From Actinobacteria bacterium OK074 (GTDB taxonomy: Bacteria > Actinomycetota > Actinomycetes > Streptomycetales > Streptomycetaceae): DNA of 64,000 nucleotides. Below the pieces are notes generated by a model. That model saw only the letters and a program-made list of their open reading frames with translations, ran no database searches and was not told where the DNA came from. The stretch lies in the NCBI GenBank assembly GCA_001298575.1, contig LJCV01000251.1, forward strand, positions 19,999 to 83,998, written 5' to 3'. Each line of letters begins with the position of its first letter. The first letter of the stretch is position 1. Position numbers and translations under genes: made by a program. This document shows, piece by piece, positions 52,550-64,000 of this stretch.

Positions 52550-53100
52550 GCACCGAGGAACCGGCACCGCCGGAGAACTTCGAGAAGGCGGCGCCCGAGC
52601 CGTCCGGCGTGGACCTCGCGCGTGTGGCGCTGCGGGCGGCCAAGGAGGCGGCACGCGCGCGTGGGGACGCGGCGCAGCAGAAGAAGCAGGCGCGGCGCGG
52701 CGGGCTGCGCTCCGGCGCGCGCGCGGACGGCCGCGATCCCATGGCGCTCGGCTCCGCCATCAACCGGCTGATCACCGAGCGCGGCTGGGAGGCCCCGGCG
52801 GCGGTGGGCGGCGTGATGGGCCGCTGGCCGCAGATCGTGGGCGAGGACCTCGCCAAGCACTGCGTGCCGGAGCGGTACGACGACGACCCGGCCGAGCGGG
52901 TGCTGACCGTGCGCTGCGACTCGACGGCCTGGGCGACGAACCTGCGGCTGCTGGCCCCGCAACTGGTGGCCCGCCTCAACGAGGACCTGGGCCACGGCAC
53001 CGTACGGATGCTGAAGGTCCAGGGACCCGCGGGCCCGCCCCGCCGCTACGGCCCGCTGCGCGCGCCGGGGAGCACGGGGCCCGGCGACACCTACGGGTGA
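52546..53100 (+). CDS. dciA: DciA-type (DUF721) replicative helicase loader
   Basis: 184 residues from GTG 52546, coupled to recF. The first 75 residues are basic and low complexity. The DUF721/DciA core spans about 60-170: DPMALGSAINRLITERGWE, VGGVMGRWPQIVGEDLAKHC and LTVRCDSTAWATNLRLLAPQ. DciA proteins load or activate DnaB helicase in bacteria that lack DnaC or DnaI. That matches this genome region, where dnaB (9.5 kb) is present and no dnaC-like gene is. Confidence 0.92.
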   Translation: MSTEEPAPPENFEKAAPEPSGVDLARVALRAAKEAARARGDAAQQKKQARRGGLRSGARADGRDPMALGSAINRLITERGWEAPAAVGGVMGRWPQIVGEDLAKHCVPERYDDDPAERVLTVRCDSTAWATNLRLLAPQLVARLNEDLGHGTVRMLKVQGPAGPPRRYGPLRAPGSTGPGDTYG

Positions 53101-53547
53101 GCGGGGCGCGGGGGTTGACGGCCGTTGTCGTACGACGACGGCGGCCGGGTCGTAGGAGTCGTAGGACGTGGAAACCGTCCCGCACCACCCGTGACCGTAG
53201 TCACATCCAGGGCCCTTCCGCGGGGTGCACGCGGTTGCGAATCGCGAGCTGACTTTCCGGTAGCCAAGGGTTGACACCCGGAAGCGCTGAGTGCCTCGTA
53301 GAGCCTCTTGGAGCCCCGTTCCGCGTGTGGGGAGTCGGCCGAGACCGGTTGAGGGCGGCACATGCGGACTCAGGTACCGGCAAACCCCCATCCATGTCGG
53401 CGCTACCGGTAGACTGGAAGACAATCCCGCCCCGCTTGTGGGACACACACCGAGCAACGCTGACCAAGGCTTACCAACGCAACATGCCGCAGCCGCTCCG
53501 GTCACCCGCCGAGAGTTTGGCTTGTGCTGTGCCAGAAAGGGCGCTTC
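53101..53547. other. 447-bp dciA-gyrB spacer
   Basis: It contains a hairpin at 53121-53142, a TTGACA (53271-53276) and a TAGACT (53410-53415). These are single promoter elements without well-spaced partners. The gyrB leader is probably long. No coding or RNA gene is seen. Confidence 0.5.
53121..53142 (+). terminator. Hairpin after recF-dciA
   Basis: 22-bp near-perfect palindrome GCCGTTGTCGTACGACGACG plus GC, with one mismatch, 20 bp after the dciA stop codon. Confidence 0.5.
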
Positions 53548-55629
<2,082 letters not shown>

Positions 55630-55671
55630 GTCGGTCTCAGCTGACCGCAGCAGAAAGGATCTTCACCAGCA

Positions 55672-58260
<2,589 letters not shown>

Positions 58261-58275
58261 CACGAGGGAGTCATC

Positions 58276-59274
58276 GTGAGCGGAGCCACGGGCGCCGGAC
58301 CGGCCGGCGGGTCGGCCGGTACCTCTTCGGGTACCCCGGCCGGTACGGAGACGAACGGCGACGGCGCCCGTGGCCTGCCCGCGGACTCGACGATGGCACT
58401 GACCAAGGTGCCGGCGTCGGCATCTTCGTCGGCGTCGGCGTCGGCCAAGGCGAAGAAGGACTCGCCGGCGCTTCCGCCCGCCCAGGACACGCATGGATCT
58501 CATGGATCCCAAGGGGAAACTGTGACGGACACCCGAGGCCCGCAGGCCCAGAAGTACGCGGCCGGTGCGGGCCCCGCGGGCGACCGCGACCGCTCCTCGT
58601 CCCAGCCGGGACCGGGGCCGCAGCCACCGGCGCAGGCGCCCGCCCAGGGCGCCGAGGCGCGCGTGGGGGCGGGGGCTCAGGCCACGGCGGTGGCGCCTCC
58701 GGTGGCTGGAGTCGCCGGAGCGGCCGGAGTGGCTGGGGCGGTTGGGGCGGCTGGTGTGGCGCCTTCTCCCCTGCCGGGCGAGCGGCAGCCGCAGCAGCCC
58801 ACCGGGCCGTACCACCCGCCGCAGGCATACCAGCCCGCGGCCGGCGGCCCGGCACCCGCCAACGCCGTACGCCGCCCCCGCACCGGCGCACGCACCATGC
58901 CGCGCACCCGCAAGGCACGGCTGCGGGTGGCGAAGGCGGACCCGTGGTCCGTGATGAAGATCAGCTTCCTGCTCTCCATCGCGCTCGGCATCTGCACGAT
59001 CGTGGCGTCGGCGGTGCTGTGGATGGTCATGGACGCGATGGGCGTCTTCTCGACGGTCGGCGGCACCATCTCGGAGGCCACCGGCTCCAACGAGTCGAAC
59101 GGCTTCGACCTCCAGGCGTTCCTCTCACTCCCGCACGTCCTGATGTTCACGGCGATCATCGCGGTCATCGACGTCGTCCTCGCTACGGCACTGGCGACGC
59201 TCGGCGCGTTCATCTACAACCTCTCGGCGGGCTTCGTCGGCGGCATCGAGCTGACGCTGGCGGAGGACGAGTAG
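58276..59274 (+). CDS. DUF3566 membrane protein (gyrA-linked)
   Basis: 332 residues from GTG 58276 (GAGGGAG upstream, 15 bp after gyrA). Residues 1-215 are Ala/Gly/Pro/Gln-rich and disordered. The DUF3566 core (about 220-332) has two hydrophobic segments: SFLLSIALGICTIVASAVLW and FTAIIAVIDVVLATALATLG. The function is unknown, but the pairing with gyrA is conserved in actinobacteria. GTG 58522 with AAGGGG upstream is an internal alternative start that would remove 82 residues. Confidence 0.9.
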   Translation: MSGATGAGPAGGSAGTSSGTPAGTETNGDGARGLPADSTMALTKVPASASSSASASAKAKKDSPALPPAQDTHGSHGSQGETVTDTRGPQAQKYAAGAGPAGDRDRSSSQPGPGPQPPAQAPAQGAEARVGAGAQATAVAPPVAGVAGAAGVAGAVGAAGVAPSPLPGERQPQQPTGPYHPPQAYQPAAGGPAPANAVRRPRTGARTMPRTRKARLRVAKADPWSVMKISFLLSIALGICTIVASAVLWMVMDAMGVFSTVGGTISEATGSNESNGFDLQAFLSLPHVLMFTAIIAVIDVVLATALATLGAFIYNLSAGFVGGIELTLAEDE

Positions 59275-59306
59275 CCGTCGCCCGCTCCCTGCTGCGAGAC
59301 GGTGCG

Positions 59307-59376
59307 TTGAAGCGGCCCGGACGACAACAGTCCCCGACTCTCTGTCGACGACTGTCTGTCGTCCGGGCCGCTTCAA
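59307..59376 (+). terminator. Terminator of the gyr operon
   Basis: 20-bp perfect arms (59307-59326 and 59357-59376, ACTTCAAACG-side beginning TTGAAGCGGCCCGGACGACA) close a 30-base interval with an inner CAGT/ACTG pairing. 33 bp after DUF3566. Confidence 0.85.
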
Positions 59377-59465
59377 ACGTCCCCCGGCTATCGATTTTGG
59401 GACTGCCCAGGTCGTGCGCTAACCTTCAGGGGTCAGCGCGCGGGACACACACCGCAGAGCGCGGC

Positions 59466-59539
59466 GGGGCTATAGCTCAGTTGGTTAGAGCGCATCCCTG
59501 ATAAGGATGAGGCCACAGGTTCAAATCCTGTTAGCCCCA
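59466..59539 (+). tRNA. tRNA-Ile (anticodon GAT)
   Basis: 74 nt: acceptor GGGGCTA / TAGCCCC, D arm GCTC..GAGC, anticodon stem CATCC / GGATG around CTGATAA with GAT at 59500-59502, T arm ACAGG / CCTGT with TTCAAAT. The discriminator is A (59539) and CCA is not encoded. It is followed directly by a strong terminator, and this is the usual gyrA-linked place for this gene. Confidence 0.97.
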
Positions 59540-59558
59540 CAGTTGTATAACGGCAGGT

Positions 59559-59605
59559 CAGGCGCCCGGCAGATCTTCTGGATTTGCCGGGCGCCTGTAT
59601 TTTTT
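59559..59605 (+). terminator. Rho-independent terminator of tRNA-Ile
   Basis: CAGGCGCCCGGCA / TGCCGGGCGCCTG, 13-bp stem, 13-base loop, then TATTTTTT. The clearest U-run terminator in the window. Confidence 0.93.
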
Positions 59606-59750
59606 GCTCTTGAGAGTCCGGTACTAGTCCGTAACGTGTCCGGTCCTTCGGTGGGGCTGAGCCAGTGTCAGGTGCTGTTCATCCCCCTCGGTGAAGTCTG
59701 ACCAGTAGCGGTCTGTCTCCGCGTCGGAGGGCGTCCTGGCGCCGCCCGGC

Positions 59751-60020
59751 ATCGGTGCCTTGGGCAACGCGACGGGAAGCCCCGGTTACAAGTTCGCCGA
59801 CGACTTCCACCCCGACCTGGCGTTCACCAAGCCCTACCTGCTGGCCATGGCCCACGCCGGTCCAGGCACCAACGGATCCCAGTTCTTCGTCACCTTGGGG
59901 ACCACCACCTGGCTCACCGGCAAGCACACCATCTTCGGTGAAGTCACCAACGACGTCGGCAAGAACGACCGCCCAGTGCAGGATGTGGTCATCGAGAAGG
60001 TCGTCATCGAGACCCGCTGA
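59751..60020 (+). pseudogene. Truncated cyclophilin-type peptidyl-prolyl isomerase remnant
   Basis: The frame reads GNATGSPGYKFADDFHPDLA, then LLAMAHAGPGTNGSQFFVTL and GKHTIFGEVTNDVGKNDRPV before ending at 60020. This is the C-terminal half of a cyclophilin, with the FFVTL and GxNGSQFF active-site segments. The N-terminal half (about 80 residues, including the catalytic Arg region) is missing; the frame has a stop at 59706 and no real start, and the GEV..D segment is shorter than in full proteins. The intervening 150 bp after the tRNA show no coding trace that I recognise. Confidence 0.75.
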
Positions 60021-60082
60021 CGTCAGCACAGGATCGGCGCCTCGACCACACAGGGGACACCGTCTTACAGAAGGCCACTGTC

Positions 60083-60421
60083 ATGAAGAACGAGCGGGAA
60101 TTCTTTTCAACGGACGCCATGCAGTGGCACACCGGACCGCAGCCCGGCACCGCCGAGAGGATCCTCAGCAGGGACGAGGCCGATCCGGAGGTGCTGACGA
60201 GGCTGGTGCGCTGGGAGCCCGGCCTCGATACCTCCCCTTCCGGTGTGATCCGGCACGAGTGGGTCGAGGAGGTCTATCTGCTCGACGGCGACCTCCACGA
60301 CCTGACCCTGGAACGGACCTTCCGCGCCGGAGACTTCGCCTCCCGGCCCCCGGGCATGGAACACGGCCCGTACCGGACGACCGGGGGCTGCGTGATGCTG
60401 GAGATCCGCTACCGGCCGTAG
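60083..60421 (+). CDS. Small cupin-domain protein
   Basis: 112 residues, ATG with AGAAGG upstream. One cupin barrel: VIRHEWVEEVYLLDGDLHDL carries the first motif (His/Glu ligands) and FASRPPGMEHGPYRTTGGC the second. It resembles the ChrR-like cupins that bind zinc or another metal. Function and ligand unknown. It follows the cyclophilin remnant by 62 bp. Confidence 0.8.
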   Translation: MKNEREFFSTDAMQWHTGPQPGTAERILSRDEADPEVLTRLVRWEPGLDTSPSGVIRHEWVEEVYLLDGDLHDLTLERTFRAGDFASRPPGMEHGPYRTTGGCVMLEIRYRP

Positions 60422-60479
60422 AGCGTGTGCCACGAGCTCGCCCACCAGGCCGATGTGCCCTCCCTCGTCCAGGCGCTTT

Positions 60480-60493
60480 GTTTCACGTGAAAC
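60480..60493. other. parS: parS site 20
   Basis: Perfect 14-mer, the only one right of dnaA in this window. Confidence 0.93.
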
Positions 60494-60512
60494 ATCGGTC
60501 CGGTCCATCCGA

Positions 60513-60546
60513 CGAAGCCCCCAGCCGGTTGTGGCTGGGGGCTTCG
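60513..60546. terminator. Hairpin terminator after the cupin gene
   Basis: CGAAGCCCCCAGCC / GGCTGGGGGCTTCG, 14-bp perfect stem, 6-base loop. Confidence 0.85.
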
Positions 60547-60553
60547 CGTCTCG

Positions 60554-60599
60554 TTCCACGTGTTCTGTGTGCTTCTACGTGTTCTACGTGTTCTACGTG
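60554..60599. repeat. 9-bp tandem repeat (TTCTACGTG)
   Basis: Three exact copies at 60573-60599, preceded by TTCTGTGTGC and TTCCACGTG as degenerate copies. Confidence 0.85.
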
Positions 60600-60731
60600 T
60601 GCTGCCGGTGGCTCTGTCTCGGTGCGGAGTACGCAAGATCGCCGCTGGGTCGGGGCCACCACTCAAAGGGTTGTCTCAGGGGTTAGTTCAAAGGGTCGTC
60701 GCAAAGTGTCGTCTCGGGGTGTCACCGAGTC

Positions 60732-60794
60732 GGAAGTGCCGGAAGTGCCGGAAGTGCCAGAGGTGCCAGAGGTGCCAGAGGTGCCAGAGGTGTA
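60732..60794. repeat. 9-bp tandem repeat (GGAAGTGCC to AGAGGTGCC)
   Basis: Seven units: three GGAAGTGCC, three AGAGGTGCC and a last AGAGGTGTA, lying 45 bp downstream of the DUF6344 stop codon. Confidence 0.9.
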
Positions 60795-60838
60795 AGAGGC
60801 GCCAGGCGTGTCAGGGGCGCCCGAGGTGTGGGAGGTGG

Positions 60839-61258
60839 TCAGGGTGCGGTCGGCTTCGGCGGGGCTTCCTGGGGGCGTACGGCCGTCGTATCGGCCGGGG
60901 TGGCCGGCGTCGTCGTAGCGGCATCTGCTGAGGCTTCCGCGGAGGCGTCCGTGATGGCGTCCGTGGTCGCGTCGTCCGGGTGGCGGTGGCGGCAGCTGGG
61001 GGAGGAGCCGTGGGCCTCGGCCCGGATGCGCTGCTTCATCGTGGGCGGGAGGGCACGGGACCTGGACCAGGGGTGGAGATCGTGTTCGGCGTACGGATGC
61101 GTCGGTGCCGTCGCGGTGGTGGTGCCGCCGTTGCAGGACGGTCCGGTCTGCGGTACGGCCGCGGCGGCGGTCGTCGTGATCAGTCCGAGCGTCGTGCACA
61201 GCGTCAGGAAGACGGTGACGATCGCGCTCCACAGCTTCGTGACCTGGTTCCGGGTCAT
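60839..61258 (-). CDS. DUF6344-like secreted small protein
   Basis: 139 residues from ATG 61258 (GAGGGG upstream). A signal peptide is clear (NQVTKLWSAIVTVFLTLCTT through LITTTAAAA, cleavage near residue 34). The mature part has two Cys and an Ala/Thr/Asp-rich low-complexity tail. It matches my memory of the DUF6344 family of streptomycetes; no function is known. It is divergent from the DLW-39 gene. Confidence 0.72.
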   Translation of the reverse strand: MTRNQVTKLWSAIVTVFLTLCTTLGLITTTAAAAVPQTGPSCNGGTTTATAPTHPYAEHDLHPWSRSRALPPTMKQRIRAEAHGSSPSCRHRHPDDATTDAITDASAEASADAATTTPATPADTTAVRPQEAPPKPTAP

Positions 61259-61574
61259 GGCCCCTCATCTTTCGGGTTGGGCGATTTGCGTACTTTCCTC
61301 ATGATGTGTATTGAGGTCGCGAAATGAAGGACCGACGCCCGCGCCGCCGCGATCTTCCGATGAACACCACCCGGATGGACGCACGGGGCTCCACACGCTC
61401 CGTGAAGTGCGATCACCCTCCGATCGGAACTCGGATCGGAAGGCATTCATCCAGTTCTACTGGCGCTTCCGGAGCGGGAGTTGGGAGGCCGGAGCAGGTC
61501 ACCGACCGATATCGGTCGGTGTGTATAGTCGGGCGCCAGAGGTCCCCTACGTCAACGAAAGACGAGGTCGCGCG
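61259..61574. other. 316-bp DUF6344/DLW-39 divergent spacer
   Basis: It carries a 22-bp palindrome and a TATAGT hexamer near the DLW-39 gene. The rest, 61259-61490, shows no convincing gene or site. Confidence 0.55.
61500..61521. promoter_or_regulatory. 22-bp perfect palindrome upstream of DLW-39
   Basis: Two halves reading CACCGACCGAT inward with no spacer. TATAGT, a good -10, follows at 61524-61529, so a bound protein would cover the -35 region. The form resembles TetR-family operators. Confidence 0.7.
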
Positions 61575-61703
61575 GTGAAGAAGCTTCTCCTGGTCGCACT
61601 GGCCGCCATCGGCGGGCTCCTCGTGTACCGCCAGATCCAGGCGGATCGCGCCGAGCAGGATCTGTGGACGGAGGCGACCGACTCCGTGCCCACGGGTTCG
61701 TGA
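61575..61703 (+). CDS. DLW-39 family micro-protein
   Basis: 42 residues from GTG 61575, preceded by AAAGACGAGG. The single hydrophobic segment KKLLLVALAAIGGLLVYRQI is followed by RAEQDLWTEATDSV, which contains the DLW tripeptide that names this actinobacterial family. It probably lies in the membrane with a short outer or inner tail. The function is unknown. Its promoter region has the strong palindrome just described. Confidence 0.9.
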   Translation: MKKLLLVALAAIGGLLVYRQIQADRAEQDLWTEATDSVPTGS

Positions 61704-61897
61704 GTCGACGCACACGACGGCAACACGCCGACGCAGATCGACAGTAGACAGCAAGCAGCAGTAACGGCAGTAACAGAAGTAGTAGTACGAGACGTACGTG
61801 TATGACGGCCAACCGTCCACGCGCGCGTGAGTGCCGAGCACATCAACGCGCGAGCAGTCGACGGGCCGCCGACACAGTCGGGCGCAGTCGCAGCACA

Positions 61898-61925
61898 CCC
61901 CGGCCGCCGGTGCGGTCGGGGTTTT
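61898..61925 (+). terminator. Hairpin with T-run, no gene assigned
   Basis: CCCCGGCCGC / GCGGTCGGGG (one G-U pair), 4-base loop CGGT, then TTTT. It lies 195 bp after DLW-39 and may end its transcript or a separate small RNA. Confidence 0.6.
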
Positions 61926-62130
61926 GTGCTGTTCGGGGCGGGTGCCGACGGCCATGGCGGGCAACCTGGTCACGGCTGTGGTGGGCGGCGCGCCGGTGAC
62001 GGCCTGGTGGAGATGCGAACCGACGTCCGATTCACCCTGGCGAACGACTCCCTTGCTGTGGCAAATTCGGTTCCCCGGGGGCGAGTCCGCAGCCGGTCCC
62101 GCCACGGATCCGGAGCCGAAACCTGAGACG

Positions 62131-62202
62131 GAGCCTGAGCTGGAGCTGGCTCAGGTTCCAGTTCCAGTTTTGGTTCCGGTTCTGGTTCCGGTTCTGATTT
62201 CG
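62131..62202. repeat. Hairpin and GGTTCC/GGTTCT hexamer repeats
   Basis: GGAGCCTGAGC can pair with GCTCAGGTTCC (one G-U) across an eight-base loop. The 3' arm runs into CAGTTCCAGTTTTGGTTCCG and further alternating GGTTCC and GGTTCT units to about 62200. Confidence 0.65.
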
Positions 62203-62394
62203 GTAAGGGTCCGTCGTGGATCCGTCACAGCGCCGGCCCGAAGCCGCGTCGGTCGCGAAGCGGAGCCGATTCGGTCGCACGTACGCAATGCGGGGGTGGC
62301 GTACAGACGTACGGGGCAGGATGGGCGACGGCCCGCAGGGCCGGTTCCTGACGGCGGCCGGGGTGGCTACGGCGGCTGAGGCGAGGAGTGGCGC

Positions 62395-64000
62395 GTGATC
62401 GGGCGGCGGCGCACGGGGGAGAGTCGTACGGGGGTGTCCCGTACGCCGACGGAGGGCGCGCGCGTCGGCGCGGACAGCGGGCGTACGGCCGGGCGGACAC
62501 GGTGCTCGGCGCGGCGACGCCCGGTCCGGCGCGGGTTCGCGGCCGTCGTCCTCACCGCTGTCCTGGCCGTCGTGGGCGGTGTCCTGTGGCCCGCGGTACT
62601 GCTCGCCGGGCCCGCCGCCGCGGCCGACGACCCGGGCGCCTACGCCTTCGCCGCCACCGACAAGAGCGTCGCGGGAGCCACCGGCACCATCAACGCCGTA
62701 CGCCTGACGGCCGGTCAGACCTACAAGAGCGCGGTGTCCAAGGACGGCAAGGTCTACTACCGCCTCGAACTCGATGCCATCGACAACGCGTACGTCTCCG
62801 TCACCGCCGTCCCCCGCAAGGGGACGACCGTCTCCGCCATTGACGGCATCCGGGTGTCCGTCCAGGACTCCGGCGGCTTCACCTGCTCCCCCGGGAGCAC
62901 CACCTACTTCGCCGCCGGCGGCAGCCCGCATCCCATCGCCGCCTGGGCGGCGCGCGAGATCACCCCCTCCGCCTACCGGTGCCAGCAGGCGGGCCCGTAC
63001 TACGTCGTCGTGGAGCGCCGCGACAACTCCAGTACGACAAGCGGTACGGGCGGTACGAGCGGTACGGGTTCGTCCCAGGGGCAGGGGACGACCGCCAGTA
63101 GCGCCCCCTGGGACCTGGAAATCGACTACGTGTCCGAACCCGCCCTGAAGAAGGCCGGGCCCACCACCGCCCCCGAGACCTGGAACTCCGCCACCCCCGA
63201 GCCCGTCCTGGGCGGTGCGGCGCGCCGCACCGGCGGCGCCGGGTTCGCCACCGCGCGTGCGCTCGGGCAGGGCGTGTGGCAGGACTCCCTCGTCCCCGGC
63301 CGGACGCTCTTCTACCGGGTCCCCGTCGACTGGGGCCAGCAGCTCTACGCCACCGCCGAACTCGGCAGCAGTGCCACCGACGGCGACGGCTTCGTCGGCA
63401 GCGCGCTCACCATGGCGCTCTACGATCCCGTACGCGGCTTCGTCGAGGACGCCGACAGCGCCTACGGCGGCGAGCAGAGTTCCGCCACGCTCCAGCCGCT
63501 GCCGCCGGTCGCGTACGACAATCGCAACGCCGTCAGCGACCGTTCGAGCGCGATGCGGTTCGCGGGCTGGTACTACCTCGCCGTGCACCTCTCGGCCCCG
63601 GTCGCCGACAAGTTCGGCGAGGGCCCGTTCGGGCTGACGCTACGGGTACGGGTCGCCGGAACGGCCAAGTCCGCCCCGGCCTACGCGGGCGAGAGCCAAC
63701 CCGACGGCGTGTTCGAGGTGACGGCCCAGGACCGCGCGGCCGCGGCCGGCGGCGCGACGCCGGGCGGAGGGAGCGGAGGGAGCGGAGGGAGCGACGAGAC
63801 CAGCGGGACGAGTGGTTCGGGGGCCACGACGGACTCGGAGTCAGGGTCCGCCGGGACGAGTGGAGGCGGGGACTCGGTCCACGAACTGGCCATGCGGGTG
63901 GTCGCCGTGGGCGGCATCGGCACGGGCAGCGCACTCGTCCTGGGGCTCGCGCTGTGGACGGCGGCGGCACGGGTACGGGCTCGGTGGCGGGGGTGGCGGG
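62395..64000 (+). CDS. Large secreted membrane-anchored protein, unknown (runs off right edge)
   Basis: 535 codons from GTG 62395 without a stop before the edge. A basic cytoplasmic tail of about 50 residues precedes one hydrophobic segment (FAAVVLTAVLAVVGGVLWPA, about residues 52-71) and a signal-peptidase-like AAAA site. The exported part has two Cys (SGGFTCSP and AYRCQQAG) and repeated WNSATPEP and VDWGQQLYATAELGSS regions. A Gly/Ser/Thr-rich spacer (about 455-505) leads to a second hydrophobic segment near the edge. I recognise the type only as a streptomycete membrane protein that often precedes a VWA-domain protein; that neighbour would lie outside the window. Confidence 0.78.
   Translation, partial: MIGRRRTGESRTGVSRTPTEGARVGADSGRTAGRTRCSARRRPVRRGFAAVVLTAVLAVVGGVLWPAVLLAGPAAAADDPGAYAFAATDKSVAGATGTINAVRLTAGQTYKSAVSKDGKVYYRLELDAIDNAYVSVTAVPRKGTTVSAIDGIRVSVQDSGGFTCSPGSTTYFAAGGSPHPIAAWAAREITPSAYRCQQAGPYYVVVERRDNSSTTSGTGGTSGTGSSQGQGTTASSAPWDLEIDYVSEPALKKAGPTTAPETWNSATPEPVLGGAARRTGGAGFATARALGQGVWQDSLVPGRTLFYRVPVDWGQQLYATAELGSSATDGDGFVGSALTMALYDPVRGFVEDADSAYGGEQSSATLQPLPPVAYDNRNAVSDRSSAMRFAGWYYLAVHLSAPVADKFGEGPFGLTLRVRVAGTAKSAPAYAGESQPDGVFEVTAQDRAAAAGGATPGGGSGGSGGSDETSGTSGSGATTDSESGSAGTSGGGDSVHELAMRVVAVGGIGTGSALVLGLALWTAAARVRARWRGWR

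Larger units (their letters stand above)
60422..60838. other. 417-bp gene-free stretch with repeats
   Basis: It holds parS site 20, a hairpin terminator (60513-60546) and two sets of 9-bp tandem repeats. Open frames here only translate the repeats (Glu-Val-Pro or Gly-Thr-Ser) and are not supported as genes. Confidence 0.7.
61704..62394. other. 691-bp gene-poor region with a hairpin terminator and repeats
   Basis: After DLW-39 comes a low-GC purine-rich stretch (61741-61800, about 48% GC by count), then an intrinsic-terminator-like hairpin, then repeat-rich DNA at 62131-62202. I see no protein with family features on either strand and no tRNA. Confidence 0.6.

Noticed and set aside
59755..60795. 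346-codon frame ending in Glu-Val-Pro repeats
   Set aside because: It overlaps the cyclophilin remnant and the cupin out of frame and its end is only the 9-bp DNA repeat.
61500..61521. Gamma-butyrolactone receptor (ArpA/ScbR-type) site
   Set aside because: The half-sites ACCGACC and GGTCGGT recall such boxes, but here a GATATC sits between them and no receptor or synthase gene is in the window; kept only as a generic TetR-like palindrome.

Overview
This window is the replication-origin region of a Streptomyces (or close streptomycete) chromosome. The evidence is very high GC with frequent GTG starts, the actinobacterial order rpmH-dnaA-oriC-dnaN-gnd-recF-dciA-gyrB-gyrA, a 700-residue DnaA with a very long linker, an array of 20 identical 14-bp parS sites, a sigmaR-type promoter in front of trxBA, and streptomycete families such as DUF6049, DUF3566, DLW-39 and FemX. 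Nothing in the core looks foreign. The accessory interest lies in DNA sites (parS, DnaA boxes, palindromic operators, hairpins) and in one scarred locus beside a tRNA gene.

Layout. 1-9.4 kb: accessory metabolism and regulation: a cystathionine gamma-lyase-type PLP enzyme (cut by the window edge), LysR, NUDIX, a globin-reductase, two GNATs, a divergent MFS/MarR pair and a serine beta-lactamase-like protein. 9.5-15.3 kb: replicative helicase dnaB, a MATE exporter, the rpsF-ssb-rpsR-rplI operon and a small membrane protein. 15.4-24.3 kb: cell envelope and inositol: femX with an alanine-racemase-like partner, a GT87 membrane mannosyltransferase-type protein, a bifunctional PBP, padR and inositol-phosphate synthase. 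24.4-36.8 kb: MFS, a Pro-rich membrane protein, CCA-adding enzyme, then DUF6049, murJ, a membrane pseudokinase, sigM and its anti-sigma factor. 37-45.6 kb: trxB-trxA, a GNAT, parA-parB, rsmG, jag, yidC, yidD, rnpA, rpmH, the last nine genes reading away from the origin. 45.6-59.3 kb: dnaA, oriC, dnaN, gnd, recF, dciA, gyrB, gyrA, DUF3566, all on the plus strand. 59.4-64 kb: tRNA-Ile(GAT), a truncated cyclophilin remnant, a cupin, a DUF6344-type secreted protein, the 42-residue DLW-39 protein, a repeat-rich gene-poor stretch, and a large secreted protein that runs off the window.

How the genes work together. DnaA boxes in the dnaA-dnaN spacer form oriC. DnaA, DnaB, the DciA-type helicase loader, SSB and the beta clamp supply initiation and elongation, and gyrase relieves supercoiling. 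ParA and ParB act on the 20 parS sites: 19 lie left of dnaA, one at 60.5 kb, and none in the 18.7 kb around oriC and gyrBA. Three parS sites lie inside genes (parA, parB and the anti-sigma gene), all read in the same frame as Val-Ser-Arg-Glu-Thr. Two others sit at the centres of 48- and 34-bp perfect palindromes between convergent genes. The MurJ flippase, its pseudokinase neighbour, the PBP, FemX and YidC form a peptidoglycan and membrane-assembly group around the origin.

Limits: all calls come from reading the sequence and family knowledge, with no database search. Start codons were chosen from ribosome-binding sites, frame and family length; uncertain ones are flagged. I did not find a clearly novel multi-gene system; the most original signals are the placement of parS sites and DnaA boxes.
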